A stretch of DNA of 64,000 bases, taken from positions 278,282 through 342,281 of the forward strand of contig QANZ01005755.1 in the NCBI GenBank assembly GCA_003254925.1, in the 5' to 3' direction. The notes under the pieces were generated by a model that ran no database searches, had not been told where the DNA came from, and saw only the letters and a program-made list of their open reading frames with translations. The stretch comes from Chamaecrista fasciculata (lineage: Eukaryota > Streptophyta > Magnoliopsida > Fabales > Fabaceae). This document shows, piece after piece, positions 48,462 to 60,666 of the stretch (the stretch's first letter is position 1; every line of letters begins with the position of its first letter). The position numbers and the translations under genes were made by a program.

Positions 48462-50293
48462 ATGGAAAATCAAGAGGAGGCAATAATGAAATCGAGATTT
48501 AAGCGTATCTGTGTGTTCTGTGGTAGCAGTTCTGGCAAGAATCCTAGCTACCAGCTCGCTGCTATTCAGCTCGGAAAACAACTGGTACATACTAAATATG
48601 CAATTGCCTCTTTTCTGTATCTTATTCTTAAAATCCTCATTCCTTACTATCTATATGTTACATGTCTGTCTTCTTCTCTGTTAACTCCTTAATTTCTGTG
48701 CTCAGAAGCAGAGTTTGGTGACTCCTCTGTTTCAATTCCCATATATACATAAGTATGTATGTGTGTGTAAATGAATGAATATTAGTAGGGGGTGTGATTA
48801 TTGGGTTTGTACAAAATTGTACTATTAATTTGTTGTTGTTGTTGGTGGGTTTAGGTGGAAAGGAATATTGACTTGGTGTATGGTGGAGGCAGCATTGGCT
48901 TGATGGGTTTGATATCACAAGCCGTCTATGATGGTGGTCGCCACGTGTTAGGGTATATAGTATATATATCATCACACTCACACCCTCTTTTTGGTTCTTG
49001 ATTTAATTAAATATCAAATTATGCCTTAGCTTGTTCCATTTGTTATATGCAGGGTGATTCCCAAGTCACTTATGCCAAGGGAGGTAATATATGTTCATAA
49101 TTCATTCATACTTTCATATAAATAAGTATATCTATATATGTATAAAGACACATACATAAACATTGTATTGTATTAATAAGTAGTATTAAGTAGTGAGTTT
49201 GATGATTCAGATAACAGGGGAGACAGTAGGAGAGGTACGAGCAGTGTCCGGTATGCACCAACGCAAAGCCGAAATGGCCAAACAAGCTGACGCGTTCATT
49301 GCTTTGCCAGGTTCATTTCTTTTCTTTTCCTTCCTAATTAATAATTCACCCACTTGTACACACACTATATGCTACCATATCAAACACCACATACACACAC
49401 GTGTGTTGTGTGTAACCACTACATATTTGATATTCCATTCTTTGTCCTTGTTATATTAATGTCATATTGTTTTGGATTCCCAAAGCTTTCCAATACACCA
49501 CAACGTACGTTTCTTCAAAGCTGAATCATCTTGAATCGAACATACAGGTGGATATGGCACGCTGGAAGAATTATTAGAAGTCATTACGTGGGCTCAACTT
49601 GGAATCCATGATAAACCAGTAAGAATATTATTGAGTATGTATGTGTATATATATTATTTGTATGTATGTATATATATTAATTTGAATTTGCAATATATAT
49701 GATATATGATGGATGAAGGTAGGGCTGCTGAACGTAGAGGGGTACTATAACTCGTTGCTATCATTCATAGACACAGCAGTGGATGAAGGCTTCATAGCAC
49801 CTGCTGCCCGTCACATTATTGTCTCTGCCCCAACTGCCCACGATCTCATCTCCAAGCTTGAGGTAATATTCTATGGATTTATCTAACATGTGTCCTTAGA
49901 GCACATTTTAAAATTTTTTCTAATTGGTTAGTAGAGCATCTCATATCTTGAAATCTACGAAAATTCATTTAAAAGATAATTTTTAATGTTTAAAACCTCA
50001 CTTGATCAATTAAAATAAACCTTAACATGTGCCCTCAGAAGGACCCATCATATTCTATTTCTATTTCTATTTCCTATAACTCTATCATCATCATCATCAT
50101 TCATCAATAATGATAATTCATTAATATGGGCCTGGGCCCACCCCAAATGATGAACGATGACACGTGTGGTTGTCTTGACCGTTGACTGTTGACTGTTGAG
50201 CAGGAATACACACCCAAGCACAGTGGGGTGGCTCCTCAGCTAACTTGGGAGATGGAGCACCAATTACAATTCCTTCACTCTACTCCAAATTAA
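48462..50293 (+). CDS. LOG: LOG cytokinin riboside 5'-monophosphate phosphoribohydrolase
   Basis: Seven exons: 48462-48584, 48855-48952, 49053-49083, 49211-49310, 49548-49618, 49719-49862 and 50204-50293. All junctions are GT-AG and in phase, giving 218 residues, the normal length. LOG enzymes release free cytokinin bases from isopentenyladenine or zeatin riboside monophosphates in one step, in the cytosol and nucleus. Visible motifs are [12 protein letters not shown] (15-26), [21 protein letters not shown] and the hallmark PGGYGTLEE, which is split between exons 4 and 5. The C-terminal tail [14 protein letters not shown] is the variable part. I chose the ATG at 48462 because it has G at -3 and +4; an in-frame ATG at 48444 in weak context would add six residues. 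Nothing suggests decay. Assignment to a particular paralogue is not possible. Confidence 0.96.
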
Positions 50294-50662
50294 TTCACTT
50301 CACTCTCTCACTTTAATTTCATCTGACTTCACCAACACTTGTTTCTTACTTTAGTTACACTCTGGATATATGGATTTATCCATTCCCTTTGTATTTTCCT
50401 TTTCCTTCTTTCACAAACTCGGGACTTCAATTAATCTTAAATCACACTAGCAATTTTCCACAATCTCGCTCTTCACTCTACCTATAATAATATATCATTC
50501 TTTCATTTCATTATCTTAATTTGTTGTTGAATGCAATTAACAAAATTAAATTCCAATAATACAATTAACTAGAGGATTGTACATATATGGGTGTCACTTA
50601 CGAACTCCCACTCGCAAATCAATTCTGCATGCGGATTTGTTAGTGTTAATAATATATATATA

Positions 50663-50725
<63 letters not shown>

Positions 50726-51584
50726 NATATAGGTTAGAACCTCTAATTTGTCTCAAATATATGTGGTAGATTTCAAATTTGGTCCTAAATGTTTCATTTG
50801 TTTCAGATTGGTTATATATATGTTTTTATAATTTCTCAAATTGGTCCCAAATTAATCAATATGTAGTCATATTTCTTTCATTTCAAGTTCAAATGTAACG
50901 AATTCAAAGTTAAGAGTTATTTTTTACGAGTACTTTTTATATTCAGTTGAAGTTATTAACAAATTAACGAGGTCAAATTGGATCCCAGAAGTAGATTTGG
51001 GACTGGTTTGAACAATTATGGAAACATGTAAGATCAATATGAAAACAAATGAAACTTTTATGACAAATTTGAAACCTAACCCATATATTTGGGACCAATT
51101 TAAGGTTTTAATCTATATATATAATTAAGTGTGTGTGTGTTTGTGTGTCCTTAATTAATTATTGGTTGATAAGGTTAAAGAGAGATCCTAAAAGGCTAAA
51201 ATGTTGTGATTCTTGCCTGGTCATTGAGGGAGTTAGTTTATATAGATGTGAAGCTGTAATCAAATATTTTAGTTTGTGATTCTTCCATTATAATTTTTAA
51301 TTGTTCATGGTTTAAGTGTTTATTAGTGTGGCCATATTTTGTTATTTACCCACTTATATGATTACATATAAGAAAAATATGGAAGAAAATAAATAAAGAA
51401 CTAAAGTAAAGAAACATAATAATTATATTAAAACAAAAAATAAAATAAAATAAAACAAGATGCCAAACAATTCATAGTGCATCTTCCTCCACCTCTCCTT
51501 CATTCCCAAAATTTATAAGATTCCTCAAAGTAGTGTTGTCTCACTCACGATGGTGACAATCCTTAAGGGCCAACATAGGAAAAA
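50294..51584. other. LOG 3' UTR, microsatellite and a dispersed repeat
   Basis: The LOG 3' UTR begins at 50294. A hexamer microsatellite sits at 50668-50725. After the N at 50726, a partial copy of the dispersed inverted-repeat family spans about 50740-51120, with 'tttcaagttcaaatgtaacg' and 'gggaccaatttaagg'. From 51120 to 51584 I see no gene. Confidence 0.55.
50668..50725. repeat. (GTATAT)n hexamer microsatellite ending at an N
   Basis: About nine and a half perfect GTATAT units, directly followed by N at 50726. An array that ends exactly at an N is likely longer in the genome than shown. Confidence 0.95.
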
Positions 51585-51984
51585 GGCTTAAGTGCACTTT
51601 TGGTCCCCTAACTTTCGCAAAGGTCTCAATTTGGTCCCCTAACATTTTTTGTTGCAATTTTGGTCCCCTTACTTTCGCAAAAGCCTCAATTTGGTCCCCT
51701 AACTTTTTTTGTTGCAATTTTGGTCCCCTAACTTTTGAAAACGTCTCATCGTTGGTCGCTTAACTTTCGCAAAAGTCTCATTTTTGGTCCCCTAACTTGG
51801 GACCAAAAGGGGACCAATGGTGAGACGTTTTCAGAAGTTAGAGGACCAAAATTGCAACAAAAAAGTTAGGGGACCAATGGTGAGACGTTTTCAAAAGTTA
51901 GGGGACCAAAATTGCAACAAAAAAAGTTAGGGGACCAAATTGAGACCTTTGCAAAAGTTAAGGGACCAAAAGTGCACTTAAGCC
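51585..51984. mobile_element. Foldback MITE of repeated 'ggtccccta' units with a 9-bp target duplication
   Basis: The left end GGCTTAAGTGCACTTTTGGT and right end ACCAAAAGTGCACTTAAGCC are perfect partners. A perfect direct repeat TAGGAAAAA flanks it at 51576-51584 and 51985-51993. The whole 400 bp folds on itself: both arms are tandem arrays of roughly 40-60 bp built on 'ttttggtcccctaacttt'. It is non-coding. The 9-bp duplication fits a Mutator-like origin. Confidence 0.9.
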
Positions 51985-52107
51985 TAGGAAAAATGATCGA
52001 GGAGTTTGATTCAAAAATAACAATGTGAGCAATGATGAAGGTACTCTCCACGAATAGCACATATTATAGTTGAAGGGGACCACAAATCATACTTACACAA
52101 TGTTTTA

Positions 52108-52234
52108 NGAGTCAAAATTGAGGGCATAATTGAAACGTTGGTTGCACATTGAGGGCATGTCTGAACAAAATGAAACGTTAAGGGCATAACTGAAAATCAC
52201 TGCAAACGTTAGGGGCATGAAAGGGTGTTTTGCC
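52108..52234. mobile_element. Right half of a MITE; left half lost at an N
   Basis: The 10-bp direct repeat CAATGTTTTA occurs just before the N (52098-52107) and just after the end of the repeat (52235-52244). The sequence between has 'gagggcat' and 'aaacgtt' motifs and ends 'gggtgttttgcc'. The target duplication shows that the N replaces the missing left part of one insertion. Confidence 0.75.
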
Positions 52235-52406
52235 CAATGTTTTATTATCCTAGGAACAACAACAAGCTATCACATGGGTAAACATAATAACAAAAAACCA
52301 AGAAGGTTACCCATAAATTTGGATTCAGATCCTCTGAAATTTGCTGGTTCTCTGCATTTCTTTTGAATTTGGCCATCAAGTGAAAATGTCGGTTTTAATT
52401 TTTAAT

Positions 52407-52727
52407 GGGCAAAAATATTCTTGGTATCCTCAAAGTATATGGTCATTTTCAGTTGTACCCCACAGTTGTTTTTGATCAATTTACTCCCAAAGTATGTGGT
52501 TAGTTTCAATTATACCTCCAAAGTTTTTTTTAAATCAATTATATCCTCAATCTACTTTTTTTTGTGTCAATTGTACCCTCAAATTGGAGAGTATTTTGAG
52601 ATACAATTGACTCAAATGTGAAATATTGAGGGTATAATTGACTAAAAATTTTTTTGAAGATATAACTGAAATTGACTCCATATTTTAAGAGTACAATTGA
52701 CCAGAAAAAAAATTTTGGAGTACCCCT
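52407..52727. repeat. Foldback MITE-like repeat
   Basis: The left side ('tggtcattttcagttgtacc', 'caattatacctcc') pairs with the right side ('gagtacaattgaccagaa', 'gggtataattgact'). Ends are diverged and the target duplication is not clear. No coding content. Confidence 0.6.
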
Positions 52728-53167
52728 AAAAATAAAAAAGATGAAATCAAAAGGGCAGGAATTCTCCAAATGCAGAGAAATCTGTAGGCCGACATATTTA
52801 GAGGATTCGGTTTGTATAAGTTCATCCTCTCAAACACGACATGTTTAAATATCAAAATACCCCAAGGCTCCTTCAGAAAACATGATCAAAGATCAAATGT
52901 ATGATCCCACGCATCAAACCTTATCCAGCCAATAATAAATTCCATTAGAATGATTAAAATATTAAAAAATAATAAAAAAATTATTCCTAGCAAAGATTGG
53001 AGGCATGTCTCAAGTCACAAACTTACTCTTCTACATTACCCAAATTGCGACTTTATACGAATAGGCTCCAAAACATAACATTTTAACCTATACCAAAGCA
53101 CACACTCAAGCAATTAAGGGTAGGCTTAAACCTGATTTGTGGACCAAGGGCAACAACATTTTTTTTA

Positions 53168-53571
53168 GGGTAAATTACACTTTGATACCCTATAGTTTGA
53201 CCCTATTTCACTTTGGTACCCTGTGGTTTGAAACTTGACACTGTGGTACCCTGTGGTATTCTCCTTGGTACCCTTGGGGGCTACTTTATAATTTTAACCA
53301 TAACAAATTTTGCAAAAATTACATATTGACCCCAAAAAATTTTCAAAATTACAAATAGGTCCCTAAATAAATATTATCTAGGGACTAAAATGAAAAATTT
53401 AAAATTTTTTTGGGGTCAATATGTAATTTTTGCAGAAATTGTTATGGTTAAAATTACAAAGTAACACCAAGGGTACCAAAGTATTAATGGAGAATACCAC
53501 AGGGTACCAAAGTATTAAGTTTCAAACCACAGGGTACCAAAGTGAAATAGGGTCAAATCACAGGGTACCAA
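53168..53571. mobile_element. GGTACC-rich foldback MITE, right end missing at an N
   Basis: The left arm GGGTAAATTACACTTTG.. with 'ggtaccctgtggt' units and 'ttttgcaaaaattacatatt' is mirrored in the right arm ('aatatgtaatttttgcagaa', 'accacagggtaccaaag'). The right arm stops at 'cagggtacca' before the N at 53572, so the last 15 or so bases are absent. This copy gives the near-complete structure of the family seen at 19539 and 45281. Confidence 0.85.
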
Positions 53572-53572
53572 N

Positions 53573-53651
53573 CCAAATCTGCAACAAAAATAGTTATGGG
53601 ACCAAATTGAAACCTTAGTCATAGTATTGGGACCAAAAGTGCACTTAAGCC
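53573..53651. repeat. Right half of a 51585-type foldback MITE
   Basis: After the N at 53572 the sequence matches the right arm of the 51585-51984 element: 'gggaccaaattgaaacctt' and the end 'agtgcacttaagcc'. The left half is not present, so the N joins two unrelated partial elements. Confidence 0.7.
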
Positions 53652-54499
53652 TAAAATTATATATAGTGCCTTAGAGTTAGTGACACCCTTAGTGTTTTAA
53701 ATAATTTTTTAGACCATTCATTGGTTTGTACCATTTTTTCAAAGGTTTTCTTGGGAGCAGGTTGGTTTATTTTAGAGGACGGTTTAAGTGGTTACAGTTG
53801 ACTAACAGAACCAACCACTTGGGGGATCTCTTATCAGATAATATTCACAATTACCTACTCTGCATACTGAGTAGTTTGTAAGCTTTGCTTGCTGTCAAGC
53901 AAAACTTTAAGTTTGCGGGGTATAGTAACTTTTATAAAATATAGTAGTTATTCATGTCTTTTCAATCAATGAAATGGAGACTCTTGACCATAATTTAGTA
54001 TAATATAGGGCTTAGTTAGACTATTTTGCATGACAATTGTTGTGCTAGACCATTTTTAGTTTTTTTCGTTCATTTTTGTTTATTTTGTCATATTTTTTGT
54101 AATTTAATTATCACCATAAAGCCTAACCTTATATATTTTCGTGATCTCTTGCGTCTTACGTCATCAATGTATACTTGGATATTACAAAAGAAACCTAAAA
54201 GCCAAAAAGAATTAATCGGAGCAAGATAGCATATAGAAAACTTACTATTTAGTCCTTGAATTTACACCGACTCAATTGATCAGTCTCTAAAAAATTAAAA
54301 ATGTACTACTGAATCCCTAAATTATTGCAATTATCAACAATTTGGTCCCTGGCCAAATTATATTATACTTCCCAACATTACCACAAGGGAGCCTCTAGTC
54401 AATAGGATTGTTGACAAATGTTCATCATATATGTGAACCAAATGAGTCTAAAAAACTGATAAGGCAAAACAAATAAATAAAATGGGATCACGAGCTAGA
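53652..54499. other. Intergenic DNA with no gene
   Basis: No supported exon. Near 54245-54355 'tttagtccttgaatttacac' and 'caatttggtccct' look like one arm of a further MITE. Confidence 0.45.
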
Positions 54500-54830
54500 C
54501 TACATCCAACTATTGTAATTAAATTACATCGAATGCCTCTCAAAGGTCGAAGTTAAACTAAATCTCATTAACGTAATCAAATTGCACTGAATGCCTCAAA
54601 AGGGCCAAAGTCGAACATAATCAAATTGCGCCAAATGCCTCTCAAGGGTCAAAGTTGGACTAAATCCAACGAACATAATAAAAATTGTTCCTAATGCATC
54701 CTCATGCAAAAATAGAATTGAATGCCTCATCAGGCTAAAGTTAGAGCAAATCTAACAAATGTCATCAAAATCACATCGAATGCCTCCTCAGGTAAAAAAT
54801 TGGAATAAGTTCAATAAATGCATGCTCAAA
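54500..54830. repeat. Degenerate tandem array, unit about 58 bp
   Basis: Five to six diverged units each contain 'gaatgcct(c)', then 'aagg.(c)aaagtt', then 'ctaaat(c)..acataatcaaa'. Spacing is about 58 bp, with one deletion and one insertion. No frame runs through the array. Confidence 0.7.
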
Positions 54831-56394
54831 CTACCACTAGACGGAGACATTACCAAAGGGACTACGAAATGCTTATGTGAGCAAAATAATTCAAATAACA
54901 AACCATTGTCTAATGTAGATTTTTAACTATCTACACAACTAACGTAATTTATATTCGAGTGACAAAAATATTTCAATAGAATAAGATCTCACAAGGTTAG
55001 TTGTACCTTACAAGTACTTAGTAAAATTTCTTTAGCTTTCCAATGATCCATAACAAAATTGCTCAAGTATTTTCCAAGTATACTTATTCGAAAGGCCATA
55101 ACATGACCAATGTACACTTTAGCAAAACACAAATTTCTAACAGCAAAAGCCTGAGAAATTTACACAAGATTCTTTGACGAAATTACAAATTGGAAAGCTT
55201 AAGCCAAAATATAGGTTCCTTGAGACAAGCCAAAATACCATAAGACTTAACAAGGTAAAATTAATGCGCAATGCCAAATAAGATTTCACCTAAGTCATTT
55301 TCACAAAAGCGGTTATAGTATAAAATTTTATCTCAAATAGGAGACCTATAAATTACGTTGTCTAAAACAAATACCTCTAGTGCCCATAGAAGCCAAAAGG
55401 ATAGATGTAGATATATTAAGACAAAAGTAATTGACCCAATTACCTAATCAGTAATGACTAACAGTTAATTAATGTTAATCCACACAAGCAATCAAAAGCT
55501 AACAATCTCCGATTTGGATAACATTAATTAATTGTTAAGCTCAATAATATGTTGCACAAAATGTATACAATGTTTCCGTACCGATAGGATACGTTAAACT
55601 CTCGAAGCGCTACAAATAAATAATAATGATATCATATATGAATGGACACATATCACAAAATTGTATATTAATTGTGGTCTACCGATGGGTTAGGAACACA
55701 ACCAACACGCAAATCAAACCCGAATTCAAATTTCAACCAAATACTGTCATAAACCCATGATGGGTGAACACAAACTACTAGGTGTATAAACAAATTCCAC
55801 TGTCAATACAATTTCGATCAATAAACTAAAATTATAATTCGGCCCATGAACTAAAGAATAACAGGGAGATATTCAAAGAAATTAACTAAATCAGTTGCTT
55901 AATCAGTAATTTCAAATAATAGTTGATTAACTATTGCTAAACCATACAAATATCAAAATCTCTCCCACTTGGATAATATTAATTAATTATCGAACTGGTC
56001 CACAAAGTTGATCTAAGCAATTAATTATATCAAAAAATTCAGATTGGATCAACAATGTCACACCGATAGGATATGATTATCGTCAATACAATATCGGTCT
56101 ACAAACAAAATAACCTTGCAATTGGACCCACGATAGGTGAGCACTCAATCACAAGTTGCTAATAACATCAAACTAATTTTCATAATCAAAGATTTTCAAA
56201 ATTTTAACCAAAACGGCTCCAAAATAATTTTGGGCATAAAACACAATTTAAGTTCATAATAACGTGTCAAAATTATATCACATAACAAATGGTAATATTA
56301 GGGAGAGTGACAAAAAATATATAGTCAACAATAACTCACAAAATATGTGCACAAAAAATTCAATACAAAATTATGAGAATACATGCCCAAAACC
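54831..56394. repeat. Decayed repeat with a duplicated 0.46-kb unit, possibly LTR-retrotransposon derived
   Basis: A unit near 55506 ('tccgatttggataacattaa') recurs near 55968 ('tcccacttggataatattaa'), and both are followed by 'accgataggata' and 'cggtcta' or 'ggtctacc' blocks. On the minus strand these read 'atccaagtgggagag', which resembles the polypurine-tract region just before the 3' LTR of many plant Copia elements. No coding remnant was found, so the origin is uncertain. Confidence 0.4.
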
Positions 56395-56815
56395 CAGAAT
56401 TTAAAATTATGGAAATGTTTTCTATTTTCATTTCTGAAATTGTATTTTCATTTTTAAATTTTCAATATTTAAAAAACATGTTTGTTTTATAAAGTCAAAA
56501 AATCATTTTTATTCATATTTAAATTACGTTAACTTGAATAACACTAATTTTCATACGTTTTAAGTTTGATTATTACTAAATGATGATATTAACATGATTA
56601 AATAGTTCATTTTTGTGTAAAGTTGCAAAATATCACAAGTTTGTTTTTGGAAATACTGAAAACGCATATTTGATGTTTCTTGTTTTCAGTCTGTTTCAAA
56701 AAATATTTTCAAAAAACATTTTCAAAAATATTGTATAAAACACATTTTCAATCATATTTTCTCTTTTCAGTGAAAATGAAAACAGAAAATCGGGCAACTA
56801 AACAGGCCCTAAAGT
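56395..56815 (+). repeat. AT-rich MITE-like repeat copy
   Basis: Same family as 14450-15302 and inverted 40263-40690: 'aaacatgtttgttttataaa', 'aatgatgatattaacatga', 'cacaagtttgtttttgg' and the end 'gcaactaaacaggccct'. The end resembles hAT-type MITEs. No coding sequence. Confidence 0.65.
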
Positions 56816-57021
56816 TTCCACCCTTCCAAAATTCAAGGAAAAGAACAAATTTCCAAAATAGGAATTAAACCTTTTAAGGGGTCAAAAGCCGGTCTAAAAT
56901 CATTAGAACCTTAAATCAAAATAAATGGAATTTTATTAATTACAATCATCAGAATTGTTTGGGATAAATTTAATACCAGCTGATAGATAAAACAAGAGTA
57001 AGACGTGGTCCACCAAACTGA

Positions 57022-59587
57022 TCTATGTTTCGAAGCATGGACACTTTAATTTGAGGGCGTGTCGCCGTGTCGGACACGTGTCAGTGTCCGACACCCGTAC
57101 GACATCGACACTGATGGAGATTGTGCCCTAGGGCCAATCATTTTATATGTTTTGAACATATTGTTTGATTAATTTATGGATGATAAATTATGTCGTTATC
57201 ACATTATTAGCATGTTTACTGTGATAACAGTCCTTAATTAATTATGAGATAATTAGTCTAAATTGTCCCTGGTCAATTATTCACGTGGGAATGTGAATGA
57301 ACTAAGACCAGCATGACCTCGGTGTATAGAGATACACGCACATGATGCTTCTCGAGAGTCATGGTGCAATTATGTAAAGGGTTACAAGTTGCTGGACCAA
57401 CCCGGAGAGTCCTGCCTGGGTTTAGTCATAAGCTAGTCTCTCCTGTACACCTGTCACGATGCCCTTAGACCTGAGGTTTTGACTATTCCGGCGTTGTAGA
57501 TGCTGAACTTTAGCCTAGTCCAACGTTGCCCGTAGCAGGGTAGCCATACAGGCTAGGTACGGGTTTAGTTGTTTCCCGTGCCTTATCCATGACCAAAATA
57601 TCGTGTGACAATAGGGATTATGAAAAGGTGGTACTAAGGTTAAATCGGTTTTGTTAAAACGATAACTCACGTGTTTTGGGTAGTCGTGATGGCTTGCTAG
57701 AGTCCGCTCTCGACTTGTGAGTCATAAAGATGGCTTGCTGCCAACTTCACGTGAGGCCTGCTGGGTCACACATGAGCAGGATCAAGATATCGTAATGGGA
57801 CACAAATTAGGGTTAATTCGTGAGTCACTTTAGTGACACAATTTAAGGCATAGCTGGATGTCTTAGGACATGAAGTCTTGTCTTAAATAATATATACGTT
57901 TATGATATTTAAATTTGTTAGACAAGTTTAAATATATTAATTGTTAAATAGTTAATTTGATTAATCTATTTACAATTAAATTCTTGTTTAAAATATTAGG
58001 GAATAATAAGTTAAATAAGATCCCTAAAAGTTAGGGGATTATTGATTTATTAAATTCTCTAATATTAGGATAACAAGGAGAGAAGGTGGCGCATGGAATC
58101 TTAATTTAATTAATAAAAATGTTTTGTTAATTAGATTCAAGATTTGAATTTGAATTCAAGATTCAAATTTTGAATTAAGATATTAAGGTAATATTGTAAT
58201 TCAATATTGTTGGGAATTAATAAGTTGATTATAACTTCCTAAGAGTTAGGGTTGTTATTTTAAAATGATTTGATCTTGCATTTTTGAATTTAATTCATGA
58301 GGGTGGCGCATTCTTTAAGTTTGGAGTATAAGATTTGATTTTGCATTTTGAATTTAAAATATGCAAGTCGAATTTAGGGTTGAAATATTAAAGTAATATT
58401 TTAATTATAAATACAATTCCTCATGACTCATTCCAACCAATAGGGTTTGAGCAATCAAGATTTGGTTTCAAAATTTGATCTTGAAATTTGAATTCAAATT
58501 GCCTATTGAATTTTGAATTATAATATTAATGTAATATTATAAATCAAGATTTAGGGATTCCCTAAATTATATTAATTATGGAATTAATATATTCAAGATT
58601 TTAGGGATTCACTAATTAGATTAGTAATTCCCTAATTTTAGGAATGAAAAAAATATATATTTACACACACATAGGGAAGTCGACTAAGCCTCTTGAGTGT
58701 GACTAAAAATTTCGACCTAAACCCTAGAAAGAAAAGGAGAGAAAGTCGACTTTCTTGAGAAAAAGAAAGTTCGACCAAGAACCCTAATATTTTAAGGCTT
58801 GTGTGTGATCAAGAAACTAGTTCTTGGTTTTAGGCGCCACTTATTTTCTTGGGTTCAAGAATTGTTCTTGAACATTCAAGAACCGTAGATTGGGTTCCCA
58901 TATTCACTTGGAAAAGTGAAGGAGGCTAGCACCTGGATATCTGTCAAACTGCTCATGTGGATCACCGGCAGAGGAAAGACACTTTGGAGTGGACTTCTTG
59001 GATTTGCAAGATTCAAAGCCACCGATTGATTTTTAGTAAACCTCTTTTCGTTTCCTAGTATAAATTCATTTAGTGGATCCTGGAAGGGAATTATAGAGTT
59101 GTGCTAAAAATTTTAATTTTACGTTTTTCCGCTGCGCTCGCTCTATAATTTCCCAACAGACACGACTCATATTCATAAATTTTAGAATATAAATCAATTT
59201 CTTGTGACTTTAACATGACAAACAAAAGGAAATAATAATACATATGACATATATCATGAATAAAAATTGTAATTTCAAATTTTTCATTAAAAATTATGAA
59301 TATTTAATTATTTTTATATCTGTATCCGTATCCGTGTCGTGTCGCATGGATACGGATACAGCGACACGTCAAACTCTCAAAATTTTGTACATATGACATA
59401 TGGATACATATATGGATAATAATACATATGACATATATTTATTTTTATACACATGACATATATGTCTTGTCGTGTCGCATAATTTTGAGAGTTTGACGTG
59501 TCGCTGTATCTGTATCCGTATCAGTATCAGTGTCAGTGACAGTGTCCGTGTCCGTGTCCGTGTCCGTGCTTCATAGTCCTTACATTA
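57022..59587. mobile_element. Repeat with 'gtgtccg' ends, host of a solo LTR
   Basis: The left part 'cgaagcatggacac' is mirrored by the right 'gtgtccgtgcttcatag'. An 11-bp direct repeat CACCAAACTGA lies at both flanks (57011-57021, 59588-59598), a possible target duplication. Internally 'gacacgtcaaactctcaaaa' (59366) and its inverse (about 59480) form a foldback. A (GTGTCC)n run lies at about 59540-59567. Most of the length is the inserted LTR; the host itself is about 0.5 kb. Confidence 0.5.
57112..59158 (+). mobile_element. Solo LTR of a Copia-like retrotransposon
   Basis: It starts TGATGGAGATTGTGCC and ends GCTCTATAATTTCCCAACA, with a perfect 5-bp direct repeat GACAC at 57107-57111 and 59159-59163. 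There is no internal second LTR, primer site or coding region, so it is one 2,047-bp LTR left by recombination between the two ends of a full element. The 'ccgctgcg' near the end is common in plant Copia LTRs. It shares blocks ('aggctagcacct', 'gtggatcaccgg', 'agtggacttct') with the LTR at 63536-64000, so the two are related subfamilies. The first bases (TGAT rather than TGTT) may reflect mutation. Confidence 0.88.
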
Positions 59588-59598
59588 CACCAAACTGA

Positions 59599-60666
59599 CC
59601 CAGGTTCCAATTCCAAACGCAGCAAAATTATTGTTTTCAATTACAGGACCAAAACGCAAAATGAGTAAAAACATCAGCAAAAGAAGCCCAAACGACGTCG
59701 TATAAAGCTGGAGGTTGCCCAGTGGACCAGAAAGTTCAACCCACCGGGAAACGCCGTTTTCCGGCGTATTTTCACGAACCCTAACGAAGATTTTCAAACA
59801 TGGACTAAAAGTGGCGTTTTCGAAAAATTCCTTTAATCAAAATGATGCTTAGGGACTGGAAATCAAAACCTAGCAACCAATTTCAGAAACAAGACGAAAA
59901 TCTAGCCAAATCGAAGCGAGTCAAAATCGCGATGAAAGAAAAACAGGGGCGATCGGTTTTCGTTTGAAGCAATAATCACTTAGAAGTCATTAATGAGATT
60001 GCAGACAAAAAAATTCATAAACTAATTGCTCCAAAACAAACATGCATGAGCTCCAAATTCTATCCCGAAAAAAACTTCAGGTGTTCATCATTCTGAAATT
60101 CAACACATGCAACGAATACTCCAACAATCTATAATCAAGAGCTATCAGATTTCGCTCAAAAGGGAATGTGATTGAAGTTTTGAATTATCAAGAAATCAAA
60201 CTCGAAAAAGCTTGGAGAAACCAAATATTGTAAAACAAGGGCAAATTATAAACTAAGGACATTCAAATCTGCATATTAGTCCTCATAGTCATAGATTTCA
60301 GATTCAAGAATTTCTTCAAAATGTAATAAAAAAAGAATTTCTTAAAAATGCAAACCCTAACCAAGAATCAGTAATAACAAATTCATATTACAAATCTCAA
60401 TTCTCAAACATCAACGAGATTATAACTTAAACCTAGGCTTGATATGATTTAAAGGAAGATTAGGAATTAAACAAATTATATAAATAATGAATTTCTAAAA
60501 TAAATTGGTAGTAATAAATAAATTATCATACGTAAATTTACTAACTTGATGGAGCCAAATAAACAAGAGTTAAACTTGCGCAAAGAGAAACTTCAACTTA
60601 CATGATCATAGAGGGATGTGAAATTATGAAATTAGGGTTATCATGTTCAGCAACAGAAAACCTTAT
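59599..60666. other. Unassigned intergenic sequence
   Basis: No gene accepted. The stretch 59690-59960 is less AT-rich, with 'gaaacgccgttttccggcg' containing a short palindrome, and resembles repeat-derived sequence I cannot classify. Confidence 0.4.

Noticed and set aside
59540-59567. Satellite array of GTGTCC
   Set aside because: Only about four units, at the end of a dispersed repeat; not an independent satellite.
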